Positions 24,565-34,660 are shown, counted from the first letter of the stretch. The stretch: 64,000 bases of DNA from Oceanobacillus_B kapialis (GCF_042685265.1 NZ_JBHUMX010000019.1); one strand, 5' to 3'. A program made the numbers and translations. The notes: generated from the letters alone by a model not told the origin.

Positions 24565-27210
24565 CTATTTCAACTCCTGCAACCTTGCTTTAACCTTCGC
24601 TTGCTTATCTAGATAATCTTTTTCTTTCTGCTTTTCTTCTTCAACAACGTGCTCCGGCGCTTTACTTACAAACCCTTGATTTGAGAGTTTTTTCTGAACG
24701 CGTTCCACTTCTTTCGTCCATTTTGCCAGCTCATTTTCCAGGCGCTCTATTTCTTTAGCAAAGTCAATTAAGCCTTCCAGTGGGAAAAATAACTCTGCCC
24801 CTGTCACGACTGCACTCATTGCCTTTTCGGGTACAGATACCTTCTCAGCAATCTCCAGATCACTCGTATTACAGAACCGTTCCAAGTAATGGCGATTACT
24901 TTCCAGTTCATCCGTAATGGCTGCTGATTCCGTTTGGATAAGCAGTTTAATTTGTTTGGACATTGGTGTATCTACTTCTGCCCGGATGTTACGTACTGAT
25001 TTAATAATGGAAACTAGTCGCTTCATCTCACTTACAGCCTGTTCATTATCGAACGCAGGATTTTCTTCCGGCCATTTTGCAATCGTAATCGAATGTCCTT
25101 GATGTGGAAGCTGTTGCCAGATTTCTTCGGTAATAAACGGCATAAATGGATGTAGCATGCGCATCGTCTGATCTAAAACATGTGCTAATACAGAACGTGT
25201 GGTTTTTTTGCGTGCTTCATCTTCACCATATAACGGAAGTTTAGCCATCTCAATATACCAGTCACACAGGTCATCCCAAATAAAGTTATACAGATGGCGC
25301 CCTGCTTCACCGAATTCATATTTCTCATTATTTTTCGTTACATGACCAATTGTTTCATTTAGTCTTGCCAAAATCCATTTGTCAGCAATTGATTTTTCAC
25401 CTGAAAGATCGATATCTTCGTACGTAAAGCCTTCCATGTTCATAAGCGAGAATCTGGAAGCATTCCATACTTTATTGGCAAAATTCCAAGTGGATTCCAC
25501 TTTCTCCCAATGGAAACGCAGATCCTGGCCAGGTGTAGAGCCTGTTAATAGGAAATAGCGAAGCGAGTCTGCCCCGTATTTTTCGATAACATCCATTGGA
25601 TCTACACCATTTCCAAGTGATTTACTCATTTTGCGACCATCTGCGTCACGAATTAACCCATGATTCAAGACGTCCTTAAATGGCTTTTCATTAGTAAATT
25701 CTTTGGATTGGAAAATCATACGTGCTACCCAGAAAAAGATAATGTCATACCCAGTCACTAAAACGTTTGTTGGGAAATAGCGTTTAAAGTCTGCTGACTC
25801 TGTATCTGGCCAGCCCATCGTAGAAAACGGCCATAATGCAGAGGAGAACCATGTATCAAGAACATCTTCGTCCTGTACCCAGTTTTCACTATCTGCAGGA
25901 GCTTCTTTTCCAACATATATTTCGTTCGTTTCTTTGTGATACCATGCAGGAATCCGGTGCCCCCACCATAACTGACGAGAGATACACCAGTCACGGATAT
26001 TATCCATCCAATTTAAGTAGGTGCGTTCAAATCGCTCTGGAACAAAATTCACTTTATCATCTGTTTGCTGCATTTCAACTGCAGCGTCGGCAAGTGGCTG
26101 CATGTTTACAAACCATTGTGTAGACAAGTAAGGCTCTACAACTGCCCCGCTTCTTTCTGAATGTCCAACTTGATGGGTATGGTCCTCTATTTTGAATAAA
26201 ACGCCCATATCCTCCAGGTCCTTGACAATCTGCTTACGGCAAGCAAAACGATCTAATCCCTCGTATTTTCCAGCCTTTTCATTCATGGTCCCATCCTCAT
26301 TCATTACAAGGACTCTTTCCAAGTTGTGACGGTTACCAATTTCGAAGTCATTCGGATCATGTGCCGGGGTAATTTTAACTGCACCTGAACCAAATTCTCT
26401 GTCTACGTAATCATCCGCAACAATCTCAATTTCACGTCCAACGATAGGTAAAACTACTTTCTTACCAATTAAATGGCTGTAACGTTCATCTTTCGGGTGG
26501 ACAGCAACAGCTGTATCACCAAGCATTGTCTCTGGGCGTGTCGTGGCTATTTCAATAACTTCATCACTATCTTTAATTGGATAGCGGAAGTGATAGAATT
26601 TCCCTTGAACTTCCTCATAGATAACCTCAATATCGGATAAAGCGGTTTTTGTTTTAGGATCCCAGTTAATAATATATTCGCCTCTGTAAATCCAGCCCTT
26701 TTCATAAAGCTTAACGAATACTTCTTTCACTGCATTAGACAAGCCTTCATCTAACGTAAAGCGTTCACGAGAATAATCAAGCCCAAGTCCTAACTTTTCC
26801 CACTGTGAGCGGATAAAGTCTGCATACTCTGTTTTCCACTCCCAGGCAGTTTCCAAGAATTTCTCTCTTCCCAGCTCATAACGATTTGTCCCTTGCTCTT
26901 TTAACTTTGCCTCTACTTTAGCCTGGGTCGCGATTCCAGCATGATCCATCCCAGGTAGCCACAGAACATCATATCCCTGCATCCGTTTCATTCTTGAAAT
27001 AGTATCCTGCATCGTTGTATCCCATGCATGGCCTAGATGCAGTCTTCCTGTTACATTAGGTGGTGGAATTACAATAGAATAGGGTTCCTTCTCAGAGTCC
27101 TTGCCCTCTGCTTCAAAATACTTCCCATCTAACCAAAATTGGTATCTGTTTTCTTCTACTTCCTGCGGGTTATACTTTGCAGAAAGTGCTTGTTTTTCCT
27201 GTTCACTCAT
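24565..27210 (-). CDS. valS: Valyl-tRNA synthetase
   Basis: ValRS charges tRNA-Val. The 881-residue protein has the class I signature HLGH (58-61, in PPPNVTGRLHLGHAWD), KMSKS in GRKMSKSLGNGVDP, the editing domain (TTRPETMLGDTAVAVHP) and the C-terminal coiled coil. Length equals B. subtilis ValS (880). The ATG at 27210 lies 8 bases after AAAGGAGG; an ATG two codons earlier is too close to it and a further 18 upstream codons are not needed. Expression is controlled by the T-box leader upstream. Confidence 0.98.
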   Translation of the reverse strand: MSEQEKQALSAKYNPQEVEENRYQFWLDGKYFEAEGKDSEKEPYSIVIPPPNVTGRLHLGHAWDTTMQDTISRMKRMQGYDVLWLPGMDHAGIATQAKVEAKLKEQGTNRYELGREKFLETAWEWKTEYADFIRSQWEKLGLGLDYSRERFTLDEGLSNAVKEVFVKLYEKGWIYRGEYIINWDPKTKTALSDIEVIYEEVQGKFYHFRYPIKDSDEVIEIATTRPETMLGDTAVAVHPKDERYSHLIGKKVVLPIVGREIEIVADDYVDREFGSGAVKITPAHDPNDFEIGNRHNLERVLVMNEDGTMNEKAGKYEGLDRFACRKQIVKDLEDMGVLFKIEDHTHQVGHSERSGAVVEPYLSTQWFVNMQPLADAAVEMQQTDDKVNFVPERFERTYLNWMDNIRDWCISRQLWWGHRIPAWYHKETNEIYVGKEAPADSENWVQDEDVLDTWFSSALWPFSTMGWPDTESADFKRYFPTNVLVTGYDIIFFWVARMIFQSKEFTNEKPFKDVLNHGLIRDADGRKMSKSLGNGVDPMDVIEKYGADSLRYFLLTGSTPGQDLRFHWEKVESTWNFANKVWNASRFSLMNMEGFTYEDIDLSGEKSIADKWILARLNETIGHVTKNNEKYEFGEAGRHLYNFIWDDLCDWYIEMAKLPLYGEDEARKKTTRSVLAHVLDQTMRMLHPFMPFITEEIWQQLPHQGHSITIAKWPEENPAFDNEQAVSEMKRLVSIIKSVRNIRAEVDTPMSKQIKLLIQTESAAITDELESNRHYLERFCNTSDLEIAEKVSVPEKAMSAVVTGAELFFPLEGLIDFAKEIERLENELAKWTKEVERVQKKLSNQGFVSKAPEHVVEEEKQKEKDYLDKQAKVKARLQELK

Positions 27211-27286
27211 GTCCATTTCCTCCTTTATCTTCAAACTCTTTCCTAACGGGTATGCTTTATTACCCTCCACAAATGAAAAGAGCCAT

Positions 27287-27545
27287 CAAAAAAACCTTTT
27301 CATCCTAATAAAAAGGACGAAAAGGTTCTAATTTCCGTGGTACCACCTTTGTTTACAGGTTATATGCAGACCTGTACACTTCATTCATTGATAACGGTTT
27401 GGAACCGGTATTCTCTTACTGGCACACATGCGTTCAGAGATACAGCATCAGGAGCGACCTTCCAGAATTCACTCAGCCAAGAAACTTTCACCACATGTTT
27501 CTCTCTCTGTAGACAGTTTATTCTGTACTCTTCTCCATCATAGCT
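27287..27545 (-). promoter_or_regulatory. T-box leader of valS
   Basis: The minus strand reads as a T-box: a long stem-I region starting TGATGGAGAAGAGTACAG, the T-box sequence AAAGGTGGTACCACGGAAA (about 27333-27351), and then a terminator stem (27293-27306 with 27314-27328) followed by seven T. The UGGU of the bulge would pair with the ACCA end of a tRNA with discriminator A, as expected for tRNA-Val. Uncharged tRNA-Val should favour the antiterminator and valS expression. Confidence 0.92.
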
Positions 27546-27822
27546 TTTTTATAAAATTTAAGCTATAAACTACACTTTTATTCTATCTTAGCTACATTTT
27601 ATAGCGAAGCTGCATTAACGTCAACTATTATTTAGCATGGTTGCACAAATACCCTATGTTTATACATAGTATATTAAAAACACGTGTCTAGATACCATTA
27701 AAACACAACTTCAATTCTTGGCTGAAGGAAAAAAGCAACCTGTATCTATTTAGCGAAAAATACATGCATAAACTTGAACGCACTTTTATAAAAAAGTAAA
27801 GGAAGGAAAGGAGTGGATTTAT

Positions 27823-28011
27823 ATGGCTCGTTATTACAGATACAAACTGCCTCCCTGGGCTAGAAATTGTTTATTTGTAGCTGAAAAAGTAACATTGCCC
27901 ATCTTAATTTTCCAATTAATTCGAACCTTGTTTTTCCCAACTACATTGGATGTGTTTTTACTTGGTTTACTTGTCGGAGTCTTTATTGCATTTTATCTAG
28001 AATGGATTTAA
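27823..28011 (+). CDS. Small hypothetical membrane protein
   Basis: Not recognised. The 62-residue protein starts with a basic aromatic stretch (MARYYRYKLPPWARN) and has two membrane segments (about 17-36 and 43-60). AAAGGAG lies 9 bases before the ATG. Its stop codon overlaps the stop of ysxE by 4 bases on the opposite strand, with no terminator between. Its place beside ysxE and spoVID makes a sporulation role conceivable but nothing in the sequence proves it. Bases 27546-27822 hold no other gene. Confidence 0.6.
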   Translation: MARYYRYKLPPWARNCLFVAEKVTLPILIFQLIRTLFFPTTLDVFLLGLLVGVFIAFYLEWI

Positions 28012-29024
28012 CTATCGAGATCCTCAAGAACGAGCGATTCATGTTCTTTTTCCACATAATCCGACCAATTAAGACCAAAAATCAGTTGTCTGTATGCGCG
28101 TTGTAATTGACTAGTTGCTACTAACATGGAGTTAGCTTTGGGATTTTTCACGTATTCCTGGACAACACGATAATAGGAAAAAGGATGCAATAAATAAATC
28201 GTCATCAATTGCAGTTCTTTTTCCGTTAACTCGTTTTCCTTTATATAACCCTTAAATTGCTCTATATAGTCAGAGGAAGGGGAATCATATTCAAGTGATT
28301 CTTCTCTAAAAAAGCGAACCAAATCCATTGTTGCATTCTCATAGTGCGCCTGCTCCCAATTCAAAATCTGTGTGCCATTATTTGAATATACCAAGTGATC
28401 CTTGCTTAATTGCCCATGGCAAATACTAGTATTCCAAATTAAATCTTCCTCGTCGGCGACGTAGACAAGTTGATTTAATCGTTTTGCCATAACCTGAAAT
28501 ACTATTTCCAAATCACGGTACTGTGTTAACACCATAAGCTCAAATGGTGACATATAATGCATTTGTTCAAACCTGCTAACCGTTCTGTTTAATTCCTTAA
28601 ATAGTGTCTCGCAAGCCTGCTTATAGGCGCTAAATTCTTGAATGAAAGCTTCCTTATCAATATTGCGGGATTGTTTGGTTTTGGCGTGGATATTTCCAAT
28701 GTTTTTATAAAAATCAGTAATAAGCGGTGGAGTCCCCCTATTTTGATCTTTTTCCATCCATGGACTGAGGTAATAAAATTTTCCAAGGTGCTCTTGATAT
28801 AACTGGCCATTCCTCGTCATATAAACTGGCATAACAGCAGATAATTTATGGTAATCTGCCAGTTTGTAAATGTTTTCCCAATTTGTTATAGCATGAGGGG
28901 ACAGCTTGCTTTCTTTTAATGCATAGGCTCGATTCCCGTCTTTTACTTTCCACAAATGCGTGGTAATGTTTTCTATGTTTAGTGGATACACAGAAAAGGA
29001 TTGTAATATTTTTTCAGTTTCCAC
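28008..29024 (-). CDS. ysxE: Spore coat protein YsxE (CotS family)
   Basis: YsxE is a spore coat protein related to CotS, with an aminoglycoside-phosphotransferase-like fold. The 338 residues include YALKESKL (lysine position of the fold), YYLSPWME, an ICHGQLSKDHLVY loop in place of the catalytic HGD, and NWEQAHYENATMDLVRFFR, so it may lack kinase activity. Start is GTG at 29024 behind AAGGTGGTG. It follows spoVID, as in B. subtilis. Confidence 0.88.
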   Translation of the reverse strand: METEKILQSFSVYPLNIENITTHLWKVKDGNRAYALKESKLSPHAITNWENIYKLADYHKLSAVMPVYMTRNGQLYQEHLGKFYYLSPWMEKDQNRGTPPLITDFYKNIGNIHAKTKQSRNIDKEAFIQEFSAYKQACETLFKELNRTVSRFEQMHYMSPFELMVLTQYRDLEIVFQVMAKRLNQLVYVADEEDLIWNTSICHGQLSKDHLVYSNNGTQILNWEQAHYENATMDLVRFFREESLEYDSPSSDYIEQFKGYIKENELTEKELQLMTIYLLHPFSYYRVVQEYVKNPKANSMLVATSQLQRAYRQLIFGLNWSDYVEKEHESLVLEDLDS

Positions 29025-29116
29025 TTTATTTCACCACCTTAACATATGTGTTCACACGACTTTTCTAGCGTAAGGTCACTTTTGTATGCTGCTTTCTAAT
29101 ATGTAAATAAGTACTA

Positions 29117-29141
29117 CCCCTTGATTAACATGGCCAAGGGG
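29117..29141 (-). terminator. Weak hairpin between spoVID and ysxE
   Basis: CCCCTTG pairs with CAAGGGG. The minus-strand tail (TAGTACTTATTTAC) is not a real T-run, so it may only attenuate or stabilise the message. Confidence 0.3.
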
Positions 29142-29154
29142 CAGCATTAAAGAG

Positions 29155-30306
29155 CTATCTTTTTTTCGGGATATATAGTAATTGGCCTTCCGAAACCTCG
29201 TAGGCCTCATCAAGACGGTTTTGCTTAATAAGCTGCAGTGTTGTAACCTGATAACGCTCTGCAATCGATTCTATTGTATCCTTTTCTTGCACAATACAGA
29301 GCCGCATTTTTGTATATTGCTCTTCTTCAGCACTACGGAACATATCCGAAAGGTAACTGACATCCTGAACTGGATCTTCTCGACTTTCTGAATTTTCGTC
29401 GGTGTCTAGTTCAGCCAACTCGACTTCAGGTTCCTCCCATTCAGCCACTGTTTCTTCTGTATCCAATATCTCAGTATCTACATCATTCGTGTTATCACTT
29501 TCTGAAACAGACTTGTTAAAAAACTCGCTAAATGATTTTGTTTCCTTGTATTTCCATCTATCTTCTTCTACTTCTTTATCTGTTTCAATCTGCAACTCCT
29601 GGGTAAGCTCTGGTATTTCTGGCGGTGAAAAAGGAGACGGACTAGTTTCCTCTTTCATATCTTCTTTCTCTTTTATTTCAAATTGAAAATCCACACCTTC
29701 TCTATCCAACGAAGACTCCTCTGAAGACCCTTCCACCGATTGTTCATTATCCGCTATCCTTTGTTCTAGGAAGTCTTGTAACACTTCTGGCTTATCAGTT
29801 CCGTCTGTAGTGGATAGGCTGGAACCTTCCTCTTCTAATAATTCCTGGTCACTTTCTTCTCTAGGCGCTTCCTTTACTTCACTAATTCCGTATATTTCAA
29901 TTGTCGAATACAATTTGAGACTACTATCATCTGGAATTTCATAATCAAAAGAGTCGATATAGACGGACACATCATTTAGGTTTTGTACACGATAGGTGGG
30001 CACAGAAATTTCTACAGGAAAACGATGGGTAAATTCCACAACGCCGTCTTCGTATTCTTCCACCTTCTCAACATAACGTCTTGCATGATAATCCTCTAAT
30101 TCAATTGTATCCTCTTTCTGTGAAGCAATCTTCTGGTATTCACCTTTTAATTCGATTACACCGCGTATAGAAATGTAGTCATTAAAAGGTTGTATGGAAA
30201 TGTCGGGCTCTAGTGAAATGCCTTTCATCTCCGCAACTTCTTGCCCTCTCTCAAAGGAAAGCACTTCGTTTAACTCAAAACTAAAAACTGAGCGATCTTG
30301 TGACAC
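29155..30306 (-). CDS. spoVID: Stage VI sporulation protein D, SpoVID
   Basis: SpoVID drives encasement of the spore by coat proteins and binds SafA. The 383 residues start with the conserved beta-rich domain (FSFELNEVLSFERGQEVAEMKGISLEPDI). A long acidic low-complexity middle follows (about 150-325, rich in Glu, Asp and Ser), then a C-terminal LysM domain (LCIVQEKDTIESIAERYQVTTLQLIKQN ... LLYIPKKR). Order spoVID-ysxE after hemL is canonical. A structured repeat lies about 130 bases upstream of its start. Confidence 0.93.
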   Translation of the reverse strand: MSQDRSVFSFELNEVLSFERGQEVAEMKGISLEPDISIQPFNDYISIRGVIELKGEYQKIASQKEDTIELEDYHARRYVEKVEEYEDGVVEFTHRFPVEISVPTYRVQNLNDVSVYIDSFDYEIPDDSSLKLYSTIEIYGISEVKEAPREESDQELLEEEGSSLSTTDGTDKPEVLQDFLEQRIADNEQSVEGSSEESSLDREGVDFQFEIKEKEDMKEETSPSPFSPPEIPELTQELQIETDKEVEEDRWKYKETKSFSEFFNKSVSESDNTNDVDTEILDTEETVAEWEEPEVELAELDTDENSESREDPVQDVSYLSDMFRSAEEEQYTKMRLCIVQEKDTIESIAERYQVTTLQLIKQNRLDEAYEVSEGQLLYIPKKR

Positions 30307-30418
30307 CTAACTTCCTCCCTTCAACATATAAATCATATGTTTATTGCTCTTATACAACTATATGAACTACTTTTTCGGGATATGCTTCATTTACCAATTC
30401 AAACAGAGGGTTTTCAAA

Positions 30419-30516
30419 ACTGCCAACCAAATACAAAGTGGAACTTCATTTGGGGAGGGGTTACCTTTCTCTCCCAGCCAAATGTTAGTAGTAAGAATAG
30501 GACCTTTACTGGCAGT
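30419..30516. repeat. Structured intergenic repeat, copy B
   Basis: Bases 30436-30516 match copy A (5591-5670). Here the fold is clearer: outer ACTGCCA (30419-30425) with TGGCAGT (30510-30516) encloses CATTTGG/CCAAATG and GGGAG/CTCCC-type pairing. It lies between hemL and spoVID. The rest of 30307-30551 shows nothing else. Confidence 0.6.
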
Positions 30517-30551
30517 TGATCCCCGGGGCCTTATTGCCTCTTATGAGAAAT

Positions 30552-30607
30552 AAAAAGCTCGAGTGGTTATGAATCTTCAATAAGATTCGAATAACCACTC
30601 GAGCTTT
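30552..30607 (-). terminator. Terminator after hemL
   Basis: A 17-bp perfect stem (30554-30570 with 30591-30607) with an inner AATCTT/AGATT pairing, followed by TTTTTA on the minus strand. It closes the hemAXCDBL operon. Confidence 0.82.
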
Positions 30608-30619
30608 AGTTGTTTTCTA

Positions 30620-31909
30620 TTATTTTTGAATAGATGCAAATGCTTGATGAACAGCTTTTATTGTATTTTCAATATCCTCTTCCGTATGGGAGGTGGAAAG
30701 GAATAATCCTTCAAATTGGGAAGGTGGCAGGAAGACACCTTGCTCCATCATTGCTCTATAGTACTGAGCAAAATAATCTAAATTAGCGGTTTGGGCTGTT
30801 TCGTAGTTGATCACTTCTTGATCTGTAAAGAATACACCAACCATGGAACCAGCTCGATTGATTTGGAGAGGAATCTCGTATGTTTCAGCAGCCTCCTTGA
30901 AGCCTGCCATTAAACGATCTACCTTTTTGTTAATTTCCTTATAAGACGTTTCATCTAAGGCACTTAGCGTTTCATATCCAGCCGTCATTGCTAATGGATT
31001 ACCTGATAACGTTCCCGCTTGATAAATCGTCCCTGTAGGAGCAACCTTTTCCATAATCTCCCGTTTTCCACCGTATGCACCTACTGGTAACCCTCCACCG
31101 ATTACTTTCCCAAGGCAAGTTAAATCTGGTGTTACGTCAAAATGACCTTGAGCACAATGATAGCCAACTCGAAAACCTGTCATAACCTCATCAAAAATGA
31201 GGAGCGTACCATTTTCTTCTGTAATAGTTCGTAAATCCTGTAAAAATGTTTCCTGAGGAGGTACTACCCCCATATTTCCAGACACCGGTTCAACGATTAC
31301 TGCAGCAATATCGTCCCCAAATTGATCAAAGGCATAGCGAACACTTTCCATATCATTATATGGCACCGTAATCGTATTCTGCGCTATTCCTTTAGGAACA
31401 CCAGGACTGTCAGGTAGACCTAATGTTGCTACCCCTGAACCAGCTTTGATTAAGAGCGAGTCGCCATGACCATGATAGTTACCTTCAAATTTTAAAATCT
31501 TATCTCTTCCTGTATAGCCTCTTGCTAGCCTTAATGCACTCATCGTTGCCTCGGTCCCGGAATTAACCATCCTTACCATTTCAATAGATGGAACTCGATC
31601 GATCACCAGCTGTGCAAGCTTGTTTTCCAATAAAGTTGGGGCACCAAAGCTTGTCCCTTTTTCTACAATCTCTTTTAGTTTACTTACAACCCGCTCATCT
31701 GCATGTCCTAATATTAATGGTCCCCAGCTAAGAACATAATCAATGTATTCATTTCCATCGATATCATAGATTTTGGAGCCTTTTCCTGACTGCATAAATA
31801 CAGGAGTCATGCCAACCGATTTAAATGCTCGTACAGGAGAATTTACTCCCCCTGGCATTAAATCAACCGCCTCTTTGTAAGCATCCTGAGAATTCGCTAA
31901 ATTAACCAT
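30620..31909 (-). CDS. hemL: Glutamate-1-semialdehyde 2,1-aminomutase
   Basis: HemL converts glutamate-1-semialdehyde to 5-aminolevulinate, using pyridoxal phosphate. The 429 residues contain PGGVNSPVRAF, MVNSGTEATMSALRLARG, FEGNYHGHGDS, LIFDEVMTGFRVGYH and the lysine motif LGKVIGGGLPVGAYGG. It is the last gene of the heme operon; with hemA it makes the first tetrapyrrole precursor. Confidence 0.98.
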   Translation of the reverse strand: MVNLANSQDAYKEAVDLMPGGVNSPVRAFKSVGMTPVFMQSGKGSKIYDIDGNEYIDYVLSWGPLILGHADERVVSKLKEIVEKGTSFGAPTLLENKLAQLVIDRVPSIEMVRMVNSGTEATMSALRLARGYTGRDKILKFEGNYHGHGDSLLIKAGSGVATLGLPDSPGVPKGIAQNTITVPYNDMESVRYAFDQFGDDIAAVIVEPVSGNMGVVPPQETFLQDLRTITEENGTLLIFDEVMTGFRVGYHCAQGHFDVTPDLTCLGKVIGGGLPVGAYGGKREIMEKVAPTGTIYQAGTLSGNPLAMTAGYETLSALDETSYKEINKKVDRLMAGFKEAAETYEIPLQINRAGSMVGVFFTDQEVINYETAQTANLDYFAQYYRAMMEQGVFLPPSQFEGLFLSTSHTEEDIENTIKAVHQAFASIQK

Positions 31910-31960
31910 AATGAATCCATCACCTCTATATATAATTTTATCTTGTCCTACAGGAATCTC

Positions 31961-32944
31961 TTATTTCTCATTCAACCATTTTGCTACATCTTTTGCAAAA
32001 TATGTGATGATTAGGTCTGCACCTGCACGTTTCATAGAAGTTAATTTTTCCATCACAAGTTCTTTCTCATTGATCCAACCATTCAAAGCAGCTGCTTTTA
32101 CCATGGAATATTCTCCACTAACATTATAAGCAACCACTGGTACATTCGTAGTGTTTTTGACATCTCTTACAATATCTAAATAAGATAAAGCTGGCTTTAC
32201 GATTAAGAAATCTGCTCCTTCGGCAATATCTGATTCTGCCTCTCTCAATGCCTCCTGTCTATTAGCAGGATCCATTTGGTAGGTTTTTCGGTCACCAAAC
32301 TGCGGCGTACTATCCGCTGCATCACGAAATGGACCATAAAATGCAGAAGCATATTTCACTGCATACGACATAATTGGAATATTGGTATATCCTGCTTCAT
32401 CCAGGGCGTTGCGAATCACCGAAACAAAACCATCCATCATGTTAGATGGCGCAATGATATCTGCACCAGCTTCTGCTTGGGATACGGCAGTTTTAGCTAA
32501 CAATGGCAAGGATGCGTCATTGTCGACATCATGATTGTGAATAAGCCCGCAGTGGCCATGTGAAGTATATTCACACAGACATGTATCAGCAACGACAAGA
32601 ATTTCAGGATAAGTTTCTTTTACCTTCCTAGTAGCCTGCTGTACAATTCCTTCGGGGATGTAAGCACCTGTTCCCTCTTCATCCTTTTCGTTTGGTACGC
32701 CAAATAACATGATGGCTTTAATACCTAAATCATGGATTTCCTTTAGTTCATCCTCCAAACGATCGAGGGTGACCTGGAATACTCCTGGCATGGATGGTAC
32801 TTCGTTTTTAATATTTGTTCCCTCTAATATGAATAAAGGGTATATAAAATCGTCTGTACTCAACTTTGTCTCTCTAACTAATGAACGCATAGCTGCAGAA
32901 CTGCGCAATCTGCGATGACGTTTAAATTCTGGCATGTTTGACAT
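31961..32944 (-). CDS. hemB: Porphobilinogen synthase
   Basis: HemB condenses two 5-aminolevulinates to porphobilinogen. The 327 residues contain RHRRLRSSAAMRSLVRET, the metal-binding cysteine region DTCLCEYTSHGHCG, and the two active-site lysines in MSYAVKYASAFYGPFRDAA and FLIVKPALSYLD. It lies 5 bases downstream of hemD. Confidence 0.98.
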   Translation of the reverse strand: MSNMPEFKRHRRLRSSAAMRSLVRETKLSTDDFIYPLFILEGTNIKNEVPSMPGVFQVTLDRLEDELKEIHDLGIKAIMLFGVPNEKDEEGTGAYIPEGIVQQATRKVKETYPEILVVADTCLCEYTSHGHCGLIHNHDVDNDASLPLLAKTAVSQAEAGADIIAPSNMMDGFVSVIRNALDEAGYTNIPIMSYAVKYASAFYGPFRDAADSTPQFGDRKTYQMDPANRQEALREAESDIAEGADFLIVKPALSYLDIVRDVKNTTNVPVVAYNVSGEYSMVKAAALNGWINEKELVMEKLTSMKRAGADLIITYFAKDVAKWLNEK

Positions 32945-32949
32945 GTTAT

Positions 32950-33711
32950 CTATCCCTTCTTTATATGATCACGAATACGATGTATCATACCTTCAATGGT
33001 AAAGGTTCTCGGTGTTAAAATAAATGGAAATCCAAGCTCTTCTGCACGCTTGCTTGTAGTGCTTCCAATACAAATACATGGCACAGCCTTTGGTATCCCC
33101 TCTACCATTTCACAAAAAGCTTCGACTGTTGAAGGACTTGTAAAGGTAATGTAATCAATTTCATTTTCACGAAGTACCTGATTAAGCTGCTTTTTTCTTG
33201 CAAAATTAAAATGGGTATCATAGACCTCCAGCATATCAAACCCTACACCGTGCTTGCGAAATTCCTCAGGTAAAACGGAGCGGGAACGATTCCCTCGAAT
33301 AAGAAGTATTCTTCCCGGGTTCGTATACTCCTGTAAAAAATCAGCTGCCATTGTATTAGCATTGTATAACTTCGGGGTAAAGTTGGCCTTATATCCATAT
33401 TCCTGTAAGGCATTGCTCGTCTTTTCTCCTACTGTTGCTATGTTGGCATGGATTCCAGCCGAATTCGAATCGATGCCACTTCTTAAATCAAAAAAGCAAT
33501 CTACACCATTAGCGCTAGTGAAGAATATCCAGTTGTAATGTGATAGGTTTGTTAATATCTCCCTAGCTTTATCGCTTTCTTTGCAAGTAATTTTTAAAAG
33601 TGGAACAATCACTGGATTACCGCCTGATTGATTAATCTGTTTTGCAAATAGCTCCGCTTGTCCCGCTTCTCTTGTTACTAAAATGTTTTTTCCTTGCAAT
33701 GAAGGGAGCAT
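32950..33711 (-). CDS. hemD: Uroporphyrinogen-III synthase
   Basis: HemD cyclises hydroxymethylbilane with inversion of ring D. The 253-residue protein is divergent, as the family always is, but shows KNILVTREAGQAELFAKQI, FTSANGVDCFF and ITFTSPSTVEAFCEM. Start and hemC stop share one base (TAATG), so the two are coupled. Confidence 0.93.
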   Translation of the reverse strand: MLPSLQGKNILVTREAGQAELFAKQINQSGGNPVIVPLLKITCKESDKAREILTNLSHYNWIFFTSANGVDCFFDLRSGIDSNSAGIHANIATVGEKTSNALQEYGYKANFTPKLYNANTMAADFLQEYTNPGRILLIRGNRSRSVLPEEFRKHGVGFDMLEVYDTHFNFARKKQLNQVLRENEIDYITFTSPSTVEAFCEMVEGIPKAVPCICIGSTTSKRAEELGFPFILTPRTFTIEGMIHRIRDHIKKG

Positions 33712-34640
33712 TAGTTGTCCAGCTCCTCTTTTACCCTTTCGACAATTTCTTTAGCACCTTGACTCATAAGTAAGCGTGCGGCCTCTTCCCCAACTTTATG
33801 AGGATCTGTTCCGCGCACTACCTCTTTTAAGATAGTCGCACCATCAGGTGTACCTACCAATGCGGTTAAGACAATTTCATCCTCATCAAGGTAAGCATAT
33901 CCCCCAATTGGAACCTGGCAACCACCCTCTAATAAATGAAGAAAGGTACGTTCTGCTGTAACTGTTCTTGTTGTATATTGGTCGTTGATGACATCTAAGA
34001 GGTTATGTAACTCCTGATCGTCCTCTCGGCACTCAATCGCAAGGGCTCCTTGTCCAACTGCTGGAACACATATTTCAGGTTCCAAATACTCTGTAATAAG
34101 CTCCTCACTTAATCCAACTCTTTTTAAACCAGAAACAGCGAGTATAATGGCATCATAATCTTCTTCCTGTAATTTTCGAATACGTGTTTCAATGTTACCA
34201 CGTATCCATTTAATCGATACGTCAGGACGCTCAGCAAGCATTTGCGCTGCTCGTCTTAAACTACTCGTTCCAATAATCGCACCTTTTGGGAGATCTTTTA
34301 GTGCAACATTATTTTTAGAAATAAAGGCGTCCCGGTGATCTTCTCTTGCCGGAATGGCAGAAATCGTAAGCCCATCAGGCATCGTTGATGGCATATCCTT
34401 CATGCTATGAACAGCAAAGTCAATCTCCTTGTCATACATTGCCTGCTCTATTTCTTTTACAAATAGTCCTTTTCCACCAACCTTAGACAACGTCACATCC
34501 AAAATGCGGTCGCCCTTTGTCACAATTTTCCTCACTTCAAATTCGTTCTGTACGCCTGCCTTTTTTAATTGATCAATAACCCAATTTGTCTGTGTTAAAG
34601 CGAGATTACTTTTTCTTGAACCCACTACGATTTTCCGCAT
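33711..34640 (-). CDS. hemC: Hydroxymethylbilane synthase
   Basis: HemC links four porphobilinogens into hydroxymethylbilane. The 309 residues show VGSRKSNLALTQTN, AVHSMKDMPS, IIGTSSLRRAAQ, IRGNIETRIRKL and the cofactor cysteine in LEGGCQVPIGGYA, to which the dipyrromethane is attached. Confidence 0.98.
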   Translation of the reverse strand: MRKIVVGSRKSNLALTQTNWVIDQLKKAGVQNEFEVRKIVTKGDRILDVTLSKVGGKGLFVKEIEQAMYDKEIDFAVHSMKDMPSTMPDGLTISAIPAREDHRDAFISKNNVALKDLPKGAIIGTSSLRRAAQMLAERPDVSIKWIRGNIETRIRKLQEEDYDAIILAVSGLKRVGLSEELITEYLEPEICVPAVGQGALAIECREDDQELHNLLDVINDQYTTRTVTAERTFLHLLEGGCQVPIGGYAYLDEDEIVLTALVGTPDGATILKEVVRGTDPHKVGEEAARLLMSQGAKEIVERVKEELDN

Positions 34641-34660
34641 AAAAATCCTCCTATAAATTC

